DNA of 64,000 bases. Origin: Phycisphaerales bacterium. GTDB taxonomy: Bacteria > Planctomycetota > Phycisphaerae > Phycisphaerales > UBA1924. The notes beneath the pieces were generated by a model. The model ran no database searches. It worked only from the letters and a program-made list of their open reading frames with translations, and was not told where the DNA came from. The position numbers were made by a program, and so were the translations under genes. Location of the stretch: contig JADLFE010000008.1 in assembly GCA_020845755.1 (NCBI GenBank), positions 1 to 64,000 on the forward strand, written 5' to 3'. The stretch's first letter is position 1. Every line of letters starts with the position of its first letter. This document shows positions 45,513 to 54,146 of the stretch, piece after piece.

Positions 45513-46663
45513 ACGCGAAGGTTCTTTCCATCCTCGTCGCGATCGTGGTCGTGGTCGGCGGGCTGGCGGCCTATTTCGCTATGACGCCGATGTACTCATC
45601 GACCGTCACCATGTCCACATCCGCCAAGGTCTTCCCCGACCTCGCCGACAAGATCAACGACGTCGCGCTGGTCCGCGTCAAAAACGCCGGCGGCGAAACG
45701 ATCGTGAAGAAGAGCGACAAGGGCTGGGGGCTTGAGTCTCGCGGCGGATACCCCGTCGAGTTTGAGAAGGTGAAGGAAGCCCTGATGTCGCTGGCGGACC
45801 TTGTGGCGCTGGAGACCAAGACCAGCAAGCCCGACATGTACGCGCGCCTGGGCGTGGAGGACATCACGCAGGCTGGCGCGACATCGAAGGTCGTGACGCT
45901 CGAAGACGCCGGCGGCAAGGCGCTGGCATCGCTCATCGTCGGCAAGGACGCGGGCAACGCCGGGAGCAAGGCACAGGTCTACGTGCGTCGCGCGGGCGAG
46001 GCGGCGTCGCTGCTCGCCGAGGGCCGAACCAGCCCGTCGTGGTCGTTCCCCACCGACGCGATGACGTGGGTGAAGCGCGAACTGACGGCCTTTGACTCCG
46101 GACGCGTCAAGGGCGCGATCTTCGTTCACCCCGACGGCTCATCCGTCGTCGTCGATCGACCCAGCAGCAAGGAAGTGAATTACCGCGTCGCCGACCTGCC
46201 CGCCGGGAAGGAACTGTCGTCTCCGGGCGCGGCCAACTCCGCCGCGGGCGCTCTGGCCTATGTCAGTTTCGAGGACGTCAAGCCCGCCGGCGAACTCAAG
46301 GACGCGATTCCCAGCGGCTTTGCCGAGTATCGCACGTTCGACGGCCTGCGCCTCAACGTCCAACTCAGCAAGGTGGGCGAAAAGACCTGGGGCGTGCTCA
46401 CCGCGACGTACGAGGCGCCGGTGCTGGGCGAGGGAGAGCAGCCCGACCCGATCTCGCGCCCCGCGGCCGACGTGCAGAAGGAAGCGGCGGACCTTTCCGC
46501 CAAGTGGAGCGGCTGGGCGTTCCTCATCCCCGACTTCAAGGCCAAGCAGTTCGCGACCACCATGGACGATCTGCTGAAGAAGGACGAGCCCGCGGGAGAG
46601 AACAAGGAAGGCGAAACGCCGACGTTGCCTCCCGGTGATTCGATCCTGACGCCGCCGAAGTAG
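45509..46663 (+). CDS. DUF4340 membrane-anchored protein
   Basis: A 384-residue protein with one N-terminal membrane helix (VLSILVAIVVVVGGLAAYF) and a large extracytoplasmic part with DUF4340-type repeats. DUF4340 proteins commonly follow GldG-like genes. The ATG overlaps the stop of the GldG-like gene (ATGA), so expression is coupled. A Glu/Lys-rich tail ends the protein. The exact role in transport is not known. Confidence 0.85.
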   Translation: MNAKVLSILVAIVVVVGGLAAYFAMTPMYSSTVTMSTSAKVFPDLADKINDVALVRVKNAGGETIVKKSDKGWGLESRGGYPVEFEKVKEALMSLADLVALETKTSKPDMYARLGVEDITQAGATSKVVTLEDAGGKALASLIVGKDAGNAGSKAQVYVRRAGEAASLLAEGRTSPSWSFPTDAMTWVKRELTAFDSGRVKGAIFVHPDGSSVVVDRPSSKEVNYRVADLPAGKELSSPGAANSAAGALAYVSFEDVKPAGELKDAIPSGFAEYRTFDGLRLNVQLSKVGEKTWGVLTATYEAPVLGEGEQPDPISRPAADVQKEAADLSAKWSGWAFLIPDFKAKQFATTMDDLLKKDEPAGENKEGETPTLPPGDSILTPPK

Positions 46664-46736
46664 GACGCGGTCTTCTCACCGCGCACTCACCTCGAGCCTG
46701 CGCATCGGGGCCAGCGGGCACGCGCCCGCACGCTGC

Positions 46737-46742
46737 TACGCT
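46737..46742 (+). promoter_or_regulatory. -10 hexamer TACGCT, leaderless start
   Basis: TACGCT ends 5 bases before the ATG at 46748. It is the same hexamer as at 17478 and 60953. Confidence 0.45.
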
Positions 46743-46747
46743 CCACC

Positions 46748-48931
46748 ATGCTCCCCACGCACGCGCTCACGCTCGCCCCCGACGAACTGCTCCGGCGCGA
46801 GTGGCTCCTCACCGACGGCACGGGCGGGTTCGCGATGGGCTCCGCCGCCGCGATCCCCACACGCCGCTATCACGCGTGGCACATCGTCGCGACCGATCCC
46901 CCGGTCGGGCGCGTCGTCATGCTCCATTCCGCCGCCGAGCAGGTGATCCTCTCGCCCGGACGCCAGAGCGAACGACGCATCGATCTCGCGAGTTTCCTCT
47001 TCCACGGCCTGAGTGAACCGCACCCCGCGGGCGCAACGCTCATCACACGCTTCGAGCACGAGCCGGGCCTGGTCCGCTGGACGATCGAGATCCCCGTCAA
47101 CGGAACGAAGGGCGCCGGGACCAAGCCAACGCGCGTCACGCGCGAACTCGTATTGATCCCCCCGCCGATCGCCGGCGAAGCGGACGCGGCGCCGGATGGA
47201 CCACGCGGCGGCGCGTGCCGCGTGAGGTATTCGGTCATGTCCGATGAGGCGGTGCGCCTGGTGGTCAGGCCGCTGGTGGCGCTGCGCGATTTTCACGAAC
47301 TTATCCGCGAGACCGATCTCGCCGAGCGCTATTGCGCGACCCGACAGGGCGATCTGGTCCGCGTCGAGTTGGCGTCGAACACCGCCGGAAATCTCGCCGG
47401 ACGCGTGAACCTCGCGTGCACGGCGGGCTCGGGCGGCGCGACCCCAAGCGCTGCCGCGTTCGTCACCGAGCAGCAGGTGTGGCGGAACTTCCGCTATCCC
47501 CACGAATCGCTCCGTCATCAGGAGGACCGCGAGAATCTCTACTCGCCCGGCGCGTTCATGCACGATGCGCCCCCCGGCGCCGCGCTGGTCCTCGAACTTG
47601 AATCATGGCCCGGCGCGTTCGAGGATCGTCCTCGCACGACGATCGAAGAATCGCTGAAGACGAAATGTGCGCACCTCGCCGGGCTCGTCAGCCCGCTCGC
47701 GGAACGCGTGCCTGAATCCGACCGCGGCATCGTCGCGTCGCTGGTGTGCGCGGCGGATCAGTTCGTCGTGCGCCGGCACGCGGTGAGCGACACTCCTTCC
47801 AGCACGCCCGTCGCTCAAACCCGCGCATCAATCATCGCCGGCTATCCATGGTTCAGCGACTGGGGTCGCGACACCATGATCTCGCTCCCGGGGCTCCTGC
47901 TCGCGACCGGACGCACGCGCGAGGCCCGCGCGGCGCTCGAGGCCTTTGCCTCCCTCTGCCGCGACGGCCTCATCCCAAACTGCTTCGACAACGCCACCGG
48001 CCACGCGGAATACAACACCGTCGATGCCTCGCTGTGGTTCATCCACGCGCTCGACGCCTACGTCGCCGCCACCGACGACCGCGACGCGCTCCGCGCACGC
48101 TGCGGACGCGCGGCCCATGAGATCATCGACGCCTACCGCGCCGGCACTCGCTTCTCCATCGCGATGCAGGACGACGCCCTCATCGCCGCCGGCTCGCCCG
48201 ACACCCAACTGACGTGGATGGACGCGCGACGCGACGGCATCGTCTTCACGCCGCGCTTCGGAAAACCCGTCGAGATCAACGCCCTCTGGATCCATGCGCT
48301 CCGATCCCTGGCCCGCCGCGACGACACCAGGGCTCGGGAGTTGAACGCCCTGGCCGATCGCGCCGCCGCGTCGTTCATCGAACAGTTCTGGAACCCGCGC
48401 ACCGACTCGCTCATCGACGTCTTGACTCCCGACGCTTCGGGCACGTGGCGTGCGTCGAACGAAACACGCCCCAACCAGATCTTCGCCGCAAGCCTTGAAC
48501 GCTCGCCGCTCTCGATGTCGCAACGCGCCGGCGTCGTGAAACGCGTGGTGTCGCTGCTCGCAACCCCCATGGGCGTCCGCACGCTCTCTCCCTCCGACCC
48601 CGGCTACCAGGGCCGCTATCAAGGCTCGCTCTTCGAGCGCGATCGCGCGTACCACAACGGCACCGCCTGGCCGTTCCTCCTCGGCCCCCTCGCCGAGGCG
48701 ACCCTCCGCGCCGACGCGTTCTCGCCCCGCTCACGAATCAACGCCATCGACCTCCTCACACCCGCCGCACGCTCCCTCCTCACAAACACCCCGCACGCCT
48801 GCGTGGGCCAACTCGCGGAAGTCTTCGACGCCGATTCAACACCCGCCGAGCCACAACGCCCCGGCGGGTGCGTCGCACAGGCCTGGAGCATCGCGGAAAT
48901 CCTCCGCGCATGGCTCCTCGCACGCGCCTGA
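46748..48931 (+). CDS. Amylo-alpha-1,6-glucosidase (glycogen debranching enzyme)
   Basis: A 727-residue enzyme with an N-terminal GDE domain (LTDGTGGFAMGS, TRRYHAWHI) and a C-terminal alpha/alpha-toroid GDE domain. Motifs of the catalytic half are SDWGRDTMISLPGLLL, DASLWFIHALDAY, QLTWMDARRDG, FGKPVEINALWIHAL and AYHNGTAWPFLLGPL; the Asp in TWMDA and the Glu in VEIN fit the catalytic acids. It removes alpha-1,6 branches in cytoplasmic glycogen and has no signal peptide. It lies alone between the ABC operon and the dockerin protein. There is no Shine-Dalgarno sequence; TACGCT is just upstream. Confidence 0.92.
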   Translation: MLPTHALTLAPDELLRREWLLTDGTGGFAMGSAAAIPTRRYHAWHIVATDPPVGRVVMLHSAAEQVILSPGRQSERRIDLASFLFHGLSEPHPAGATLITRFEHEPGLVRWTIEIPVNGTKGAGTKPTRVTRELVLIPPPIAGEADAAPDGPRGGACRVRYSVMSDEAVRLVVRPLVALRDFHELIRETDLAERYCATRQGDLVRVELASNTAGNLAGRVNLACTAGSGGATPSAAAFVTEQQVWRNFRYPHESLRHQEDRENLYSPGAFMHDAPPGAALVLELESWPGAFEDRPRTTIEESLKTKCAHLAGLVSPLAERVPESDRGIVASLVCAADQFVVRRHAVSDTPSSTPVAQTRASIIAGYPWFSDWGRDTMISLPGLLLATGRTREARAALEAFASLCRDGLIPNCFDNATGHAEYNTVDASLWFIHALDAYVAATDDRDALRARCGRAAHEIIDAYRAGTRFSIAMQDDALIAAGSPDTQLTWMDARRDGIVFTPRFGKPVEINALWIHALRSLARRDDTRARELNALADRAAASFIEQFWNPRTDSLIDVLTPDASGTWRASNETRPNQIFAASLERSPLSMSQRAGVVKRVVSLLATPMGVRTLSPSDPGYQGRYQGSLFERDRAYHNGTAWPFLLGPLAEATLRADAFSPRSRINAIDLLTPAARSLLTNTPHACVGQLAEVFDADSTPAEPQRPGGCVAQAWSIAEILRAWLLARA

Positions 48932-49064
48932 TCTCCACCCCAAAAACCGCTATCACTCCGGCTCGACGCGTGACCACCGCCCTCACGCGTCGCTTCCACC
49001 TTGCCCGATCGCCCGACAACGTGCCGTGCGACCTGAGCGCCACCTCTCGTTGTGGAGCACAGTC

Positions 49065-50249
49065 ATGAATCGCAGCCCACTCGCCACCGCCGCCCTCGCC
49101 CTGGTCCTCTCCTCCGGCCTCGCCCTCGCCGGACCCGACGACATCGGCACCAAGTACCCCGTCGGTATCGAAATCGGAGGGCAGTCCTTCTCCGGCATCC
49201 TCGACTCCGGCGGGCTCACGAGCCTCTCCTTCGAAGACGCGAAAAAGGCCGGACTCCTCGACGCGAACGGCGACCCCGTCAACCCGCCCGACGGCTCGGT
49301 CAACGTCGGCGGCACCGGCGGCGGCTCCGTCAAGTGCCACGTCATCAAGACCAAGGTCAAGGTCCAACCCAAAAACGCCGACGGCTCCAACAACGGCGAC
49401 GCCAAGGAAGTCGAGGTCAAGGTCGTCGTCCCCAAGAAGCCCGCAGACCAGGACGGCGCAAACGACGCAGAAAAACAGAAGAAAACCGACTCCATGAAGA
49501 CCAAGGCCGGGGCCAACATCTCCGGCGCGACCATCGACGGCAAGAAAATCGGCATGAAGGACGAGCCCACCGCCGATCCCAACAAAAACAAACGCTCCAC
49601 CGAGTGGATCGCCGCCTTCATCCAGGCTCCCGTCAAAGTCCCCGTCCAGCAGGACGACAACTTCGAAGATCACACCTTCACGAACTATCGCTCTCAGACG
49701 GTGCTCGTGAACGGGCATCCGGCAACCGCCCTGCTCTCCACCAACCCCTGCACCATGATCCCCATGCACCTCGCGCAGCAGTGGGGCCTCCCCATCGAAG
49801 GCCAGTCGCTCCTTGACCCCTCCATGTCGCTCCCCATGTACTGCGACTCCTTCTTTGACATCTTCATGGATGTCCCGATCTCACTTCCCCACACGCACAC
49901 GCAGGTGGTGCTCTTCACGATCAACGGCCAGCCGATCCCGCTCGCCCCCACCAAGACCTTCATCAACCCCGATCCCATGTTCGAATCGATCATCCTCGGC
50001 TCCAACGCCATCACGCCCGAAGGTTGCACCGCCTGGTTCGACCACGATTCCAGCACCCTCAACATCATCCCCAGCGACATGCTCTGCGACGCCGATGTCA
50101 ATGACGACGGCTTCGTCAACGCACTCGACTACGACCTCTTCGCCTCATGGTTCGAGATCGGCGACCCGGCGGCCGACTACAACCACGACTCCTTCGTCAA
50201 CGCACTCGACTACGACCTCTTCGCCTCCGATTTCGAGAACGGCTGCTAG
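49065..50249 (+). CDS. Secreted retropepsin-like aspartic protease-type protein with dockerin pair
   Basis: A 394-residue exported protein. It has a signal peptide (LATAALALVLSSGLALA) and an N-terminal retropepsin-like half with VGIEIGGQ, SGILDSGGLTS (Asp47-Ser-Gly) and hydrophobic flanks. A second half has a similar start (SQTVLVNGHPATALLSTNP) where Ser replaces the catalytic Asp. A charged insert (about 105-180) separates the halves. Residues 341-394 are two dockerin-like repeats (DGFVNALDYDLFA) beginning with Cys and ending in Gly-Cys. ATG 49065 has TGGAG 8 bases upstream. Proteolytic activity is possible but unproven. Confidence 0.7.
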   Translation: MNRSPLATAALALVLSSGLALAGPDDIGTKYPVGIEIGGQSFSGILDSGGLTSLSFEDAKKAGLLDANGDPVNPPDGSVNVGGTGGGSVKCHVIKTKVKVQPKNADGSNNGDAKEVEVKVVVPKKPADQDGANDAEKQKKTDSMKTKAGANISGATIDGKKIGMKDEPTADPNKNKRSTEWIAAFIQAPVKVPVQQDDNFEDHTFTNYRSQTVLVNGHPATALLSTNPCTMIPMHLAQQWGLPIEGQSLLDPSMSLPMYCDSFFDIFMDVPISLPHTHTQVVLFTINGQPIPLAPTKTFINPDPMFESIILGSNAITPEGCTAWFDHDSSTLNIIPSDMLCDADVNDDGFVNALDYDLFASWFEIGDPAADYNHDSFVNALDYDLFASDFENGC

Positions 50250-50277
50250 CGACGCGTGACTGGCGTGCCGCTCCAGA

Positions 50278-50310
50278 GAACGGACGTGGGGTATCCCCCC
50301 GCGTCCGTTC
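50278..50310 (+). terminator. Terminator-like hairpin after dockerin protein gene
   Basis: GAACGGACG (50278-50286) pairs with CGTCCGTTC (50302-50310), extended by GGGG/CCCC inside. No U tract follows, as with the hairpin after tuf. Confidence 0.5.
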
Positions 50311-50387
50311 CCGCGCGCACCCCGCACGCACACTCCCCGACTTCTCCCGGCGTACCATGCCCCCCGAAACCGCCGGAGCACCGCTCT

Positions 50388-50651
50388 ATGCCCCACATCA
50401 TCGCCGAACCGTGCATCGGAACCAAGGACACCGCCTGTGTCGACGTCTGCCCCGTCGACTGCATCCACCCCACCAAGGCCGAAGCACACTTCCCCTCAGC
50501 CCAACAACTCTACATCGACCTTGACACCTGCATCGACTGCGGCCTGTGCGTCGACGAATGCCCCGTCAAGGCCATCTTCCCTCAGGAAGACCTCCCCGCC
50601 GAGTGGAACAAATACATCCAAATCAACATGGATTACTACAAAAAGAAGTAA
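50388..50651 (+). CDS. Seven-iron-type ferredoxin
   Basis: An 87-residue ferredoxin with two clusters: the N-terminal site C-IGTKDTA-C-VDV-CPVDC (spacing 7-3-3, as in seven-iron ferredoxins where it holds a 3Fe-4S) and the C-terminal CIDCGLCVDECP (spacing 2-2-3, a 4Fe-4S). It shuttles low-potential electrons in the cytoplasm; its partner is not in the window. GGAG lies 9 bases before the ATG at 50388. It stands alone, convergent with the FHA kinase. Confidence 0.9.
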   Translation: MPHIIAEPCIGTKDTACVDVCPVDCIHPTKAEAHFPSAQQLYIDLDTCIDCGLCVDECPVKAIFPQEDLPAEWNKYIQINMDYYKKK

Positions 50652-50691
50652 AGCGCGACCTTTCTCAAACGCCGCCGCGCAGCGTCATTCT

Positions 50692-52368
50692 TCAGATCGG
50701 GCTCTCCCCGCCGCGGCTGTGCGCCGTTGCCGAGGGGTCCATCCGCCCCGCATCCGCCGGGAGCACCATCCTGAACGTCGAGCCACGCTCAGGACCCTCC
50801 GTCCGCGAGGACACCTCCACCCGCCCGCCGTGCTCCTCCGCGATCCGTTTGGTCACCGCCAGCCCAAGCCCCGTTCCACGCTGCCCCTTGGTCGTGTTGA
50901 ACGGCTCGAAGATCCACGCCAACTTCTCCGCCGGAATACCCGTGCCGTTGTCGATCACGTTGATCTCGGCCCACGCCGGCTGCCCCGGCGCGCCCGCGTG
51001 ATACGCCGCCTTGCACGTCACCGCGCCCCGCTCCGTCTCCACCGCCTCCAGCGCGTTGGTCATCAGATTCATCACCGCCTGGTGCATCAGGCTCGTGTCC
51101 ACCGGGATCGGCGGCATCTCCGCATCGACGTCGACTATCAACGCCACTCGCCGGCTCGACGCGTACCCCTCCAGCAATTGCGCACAATCGTCCATCAGCG
51201 GCCCGAGCTTGATGAGCTGCAACTCCGGCCGCCGCTGCCGCGAATACGCCAGCATGTTCAGCGCCAGCCCGATGATGCGATCCAGATTCCGCTTCAGGAT
51301 CGCCCACCCGCCCTTGGCGAGCTTCATGTCCTCCTTCTTCAGCCCGATCTCGACCAGGTCCGCCCCGCCACGCAACCCCTGCAGAATGTTCTTGATCGAG
51401 TGCGACAGACTCGCCACCGTCTCGCCCACCGCCGCCAGACGCTCCGCCCTCACCTTCTGCGAGTACAACTCCGCGTTGGCCAGCGCCAGCCCCGTGTGCA
51501 GCCCGATCGCGTTCATGAGCGCCAATTGCTCCCCAGTGAACGTGTAGTTGGCGATCGAACTATCGACATAGATCGTGCCGAACACCCGCTCGCGGAACTT
51601 GATCGGCGAGCAGATCGCCGAACGGATGTTCAGACGCTGCACGCTGTCGCCCGACGCAAACCGCGGATCGTTCATCGCGTTCGTGCACAGCACCCCCTCG
51701 CCGTGCCGCATCGCGTGCTGGATGATCGTGCGGCTCACGCGGATCTTCGCATCGTCGGCGTCACGCGGCGCGTTGCGATATCGCACCACCTCGGGGCGTA
51801 CCACGTGCGAATCGCCGGAATCGAGCACGATCACGCCGCGCTCGGGCTGGAACTCGTCGAAGACCAGGTCCATCACCTTGGTGAGGAGTTCGGACCTGTC
51901 GAGGCTCTGGGCGGTGAGTGTGGTGAGCTTGTAGACGATCCGCAGGTGGTGCACCGCCGCGGCCCTCGGCTCGGGCTCGGCGAGGATGATCGAGTCCTCG
52001 TTGCTCGCCAGTGTCCGCTCGATCGACGTATCCAGCTCGGACTTCCCGACAAAGCGCACGACATCCGGATCGCGCGCGTCGGTGACGCCGAAGACCAGCA
52101 GCGTCTGCCCGACGCGGATCTGATCGCCCAGGCGCAGTCGCGTGCGCTCGTTGAGTTTCACACCGTTGACATACGTCCCGTTCTGGCTCGCAAGGTCGCG
52201 GATGAACCACTGGCCCGAGTCCGGCGTCAATTCCGCGTGCCGGCGCGACAGCGTCGTGTCGTTGATGAGGATCGCCTCGCTCGAACGCCCGATGAGCTGC
52301 GGCTCGTGATCGGGCAACTCAAACCGCTTGCCCTTGTCCGGCCCCTGGATGACGCTCAGCACAAGCAC
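50692..52368 (-). CDS. FHA-GAF histidine kinase
   Basis: A 558-residue cytoplasmic signalling kinase with no membrane segment. An FHA domain (about 5-95; GRSSEAI, LSRRHAEL, SQNGTYVNG) binds phosphothreonine on partners, a GAF domain follows (about 130-310), then a histidine kinase with H-box SLSHSIKNILQG, N-box NLMTNALEA, G1 DNGTGIP, F-box WIFEPF and G2 RGTGLGLAV. No receiver domain or response regulator lies next to it. The frame is open to 52803 antisense to the DinB-like gene. GTG 52368 is chosen because FHA homology begins there and TACCCT ends 6 bases before it (GTG 52362 is an alternative). Confidence 0.85.
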   Translation of the reverse strand: MLVLSVIQGPDKGKRFELPDHEPQLIGRSSEAILINDTTLSRRHAELTPDSGQWFIRDLASQNGTYVNGVKLNERTRLRLGDQIRVGQTLLVFGVTDARDPDVVRFVGKSELDTSIERTLASNEDSIILAEPEPRAAAVHHLRIVYKLTTLTAQSLDRSELLTKVMDLVFDEFQPERGVIVLDSGDSHVVRPEVVRYRNAPRDADDAKIRVSRTIIQHAMRHGEGVLCTNAMNDPRFASGDSVQRLNIRSAICSPIKFRERVFGTIYVDSSIANYTFTGEQLALMNAIGLHTGLALANAELYSQKVRAERLAAVGETVASLSHSIKNILQGLRGGADLVEIGLKKEDMKLAKGGWAILKRNLDRIIGLALNMLAYSRQRRPELQLIKLGPLMDDCAQLLEGYASSRRVALIVDVDAEMPPIPVDTSLMHQAVMNLMTNALEAVETERGAVTCKAAYHAGAPGQPAWAEINVIDNGTGIPAEKLAWIFEPFNTTKGQRGTGLGLAVTKRIAEEHGGRVEVSSRTEGPERGSTFRMVLPADAGRMDPSATAHSRGGESPI

Positions 52369-52374
52369 GAGGGA

Positions 52375-52380
52375 AGGGTA
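52375..52380 (-). promoter_or_regulatory. -10 hexamer TACCCT for FHA kinase gene
   Basis: TACCCT on the minus strand ends 6 bases before GTG 52368. The divergent gene has its own -10 hexamer 34 bases away. Confidence 0.4.
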
Positions 52381-52413
52381 TCGGGGATGCCAGGGGCGCG
52401 TGCGAGTGGCACG

Positions 52414-52419
52414 TATGAT
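52414..52419 (+). promoter_or_regulatory. -10 hexamer TATGAT for DinB-like gene
   Basis: TATGAT ends 6 bases before GTG 52426, supporting that codon rather than ATG 52387 as the start. Confidence 0.5.
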
Positions 52420-52425
52420 CACGCT

Positions 52426-52926
52426 GTGACGACTCCCCCCTTCGACCGCGCCCTCATCGACCGCTTCGAAGCCGGCGCCGAACTGCTCGCTCCCGCGATC
52501 GCCGGCCTCTCGCCCGCCGAACTCGATGCCCGCCCGGTTCCCGGAACCTGGAGCATCCGCCAGATCGTCGTGCATCTGCTCGAGAGCGATCTGGCGGCGA
52601 TGCACCGCATGCGCCGGATCATGGCCGAGGAGAAGCCGCTCATCATCGCCTATGACGAATCGCGGATGGCCGAGTCGTGTTTCTATGAGCACGAGGACAT
52701 AGCCCGCGTCTGCCGCATGTTCGCCGATGCGCGCCATATGACCGCGGCCGTTCTCCGTCGCCTGCCCGATTCCGCCTTTGCTCGCCCCGGGGTTCACAAC
52801 CACAGCGGGCTACTTTCCCTCGGACGCATGGTCGAGATGTACGTCGGGCACCTGGCCCATCACATGAAGTTCCTGCTCGACAAGCGCCGAATGCTCGGAA
52901 AGCCCATCGACCTGAAGACGCCGTGA
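52426..52926 (+). CDS. DinB/YfiT-like four-helix protein
   Basis: A 166-residue protein of the DinB/YfiT superfamily (putative metal-dependent S-transferases). The helix-start GTWSIRQIVVHLLESDL carries the first metal His, and YVGHLAHHMKFL near the C-terminus supplies the others. Reactions known in the superfamily use mycothiol or bacillithiol; the thiol here is unknown. GTG 52426 is chosen because of the TATGAT hexamer; ATG 52387 in frame would add 13 unlike residues. The stop is 16 bases before the holA start. Confidence 0.85.
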   Translation: MTTPPFDRALIDRFEAGAELLAPAIAGLSPAELDARPVPGTWSIRQIVVHLLESDLAAMHRMRRIMAEEKPLIIAYDESRMAESCFYEHEDIARVCRMFADARHMTAAVLRRLPDSAFARPGVHNHSGLLSLGRMVEMYVGHLAHHMKFLLDKRRMLGKPIDLKTP

Positions 52927-52930
52927 TCGC

Positions 52931-52936
52931 TATTCT
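52931..52936 (+). promoter_or_regulatory. -10 hexamer TATTCT for holA
   Basis: TATTCT ends 6 bases before GTG 52943. It lies just after the DinB-like stop, so holA could have its own leaderless transcript. Confidence 0.4.
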
Positions 52937-52942
52937 CATGGC

Positions 52943-54019
52943 GTGCCCAAGAAACCCGCCAGCCCGGGCGAACTCTCCGCCGACCATCGCGTCGTCGTCC
53001 TCCACGGCCCGGAAGCCTTCCTGCGCTCCCTCTACACCGATCAACTCAAGGCCGCCCTCACCAAGGTCCACGCCGAGATCGAGATCGTCCGCCACGACGG
53101 CAAGGCCTGTCAGGCCGTCGACGTCCTCGACGACTGCCGCAGTTTCGGCCTGATCCAGCAGCACAAACTCGTGATCGTCGACGACGCCGACGAATTCCTG
53201 AAGTCCAGCGAAGACGAAGAGGACGACGCGCCGCCCACGACCCCCGCCCGCAAGACCAACCGCCAACTCATCGAGTCCTATTGCGCCTCGCCCAGCGACA
53301 GCGCCACCCTCCTCCTCCGCAGCAGCACCTGGCGCGGCGGAAAACTCGACAAACTCATCCCCGATGTCGGCACGCTCATGGCCTGCGAGGAACTCTCCGA
53401 TGACCGCGCCGTCGCATGGGTCGGCAAGCGCGCCCCGACGCGCTACCAGGCGGCGATCGACCTCGCCACCGCGGCCTTGCTCGTCGAACGCCTCGGCACC
53501 GACCTCGGCCGCCTCGACAGCGAACTCTCCAAACTCTCTTCCGCCGCCGGCGATGGGAATCCGATCACACGCCAACTCGTCGTCGAACTCGTCGGCCAGA
53601 GCCGCGAGGAAGAGGTGTGGGGCGTGCAGCAGACGCTTCTCTCGGGCGACGCCCGCGCGAGCCTGACGCACCTCCGCGAGGTGGTCACAATCTCGCGCCA
53701 ACCGACCCAGCTCGTCATGTTCGCCATCAGCGACCTTGCTCGAAAACTCCACGGCATGTCGGCCGGACTCCGCGCGGGTATGAACCCCTTCGCGCTGGCG
53801 GGCACGCTGAAACTTTGGGGCCCCGGCAAAGACGCCGTCACGCACGCCGCCCACCGCACCACGCCCGCCGCCGCCGCCAGGCTCTACGCCGCCTGCGTCG
53901 AAATGGACGCGCGGACTAAATCCGGCCTCTCCGATCCCGAACGGGCGATCGACGTGCTTGCGGTGCGCTTCGCCGACCCGTCGATCTGGACCGGCGCCGC
54001 CCGCCAACGCCGCGCCTGA
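52943..54019 (+). CDS. holA: DNA polymerase III subunit delta
   Basis: A 358-residue delta subunit of the clamp loader, which opens the sliding clamp. HRVVVLHGPEAFLRSLYTDQLKAAL marks the N-terminal domain; the core continues with LVIVDDADEFL and RQLVVELVGQSREEEVW, and the C-terminal collar helices end near ERAIDVLAVRF. An acidic insert (SSEDEEDDA) is in the first domain. As is usual for delta, no Walker motifs are present. GTG 52943 follows the TATTCT hexamer and has no Shine-Dalgarno sequence. Confidence 0.85.
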   Translation: MPKKPASPGELSADHRVVVLHGPEAFLRSLYTDQLKAALTKVHAEIEIVRHDGKACQAVDVLDDCRSFGLIQQHKLVIVDDADEFLKSSEDEEDDAPPTTPARKTNRQLIESYCASPSDSATLLLRSSTWRGGKLDKLIPDVGTLMACEELSDDRAVAWVGKRAPTRYQAAIDLATAALLVERLGTDLGRLDSELSKLSSAAGDGNPITRQLVVELVGQSREEEVWGVQQTLLSGDARASLTHLREVVTISRQPTQLVMFAISDLARKLHGMSAGLRAGMNPFALAGTLKLWGPGKDAVTHAAHRTTPAAAARLYAACVEMDARTKSGLSDPERAIDVLAVRFADPSIWTGAARQRRA

Positions 54020-54146
54020 TCATTCCAGATTCCGCTGGACCCGTGCCGATACTCCCCACGGGCGCGACGCGTCGGGCTGTCGCTCCGCGCCCAGTGATCC
54101 ATTCCGCGGCGAGGATCGCCGCTCTCCCGGCGCACGGAGGCGCACC

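Noticed and set aside
50437..52425. Upstream part of the frame leading into the DinB-like gene
   Set aside because: This portion runs antisense to the FHA kinase and is Arg/His-rich; only the part from 52426 matches a family.
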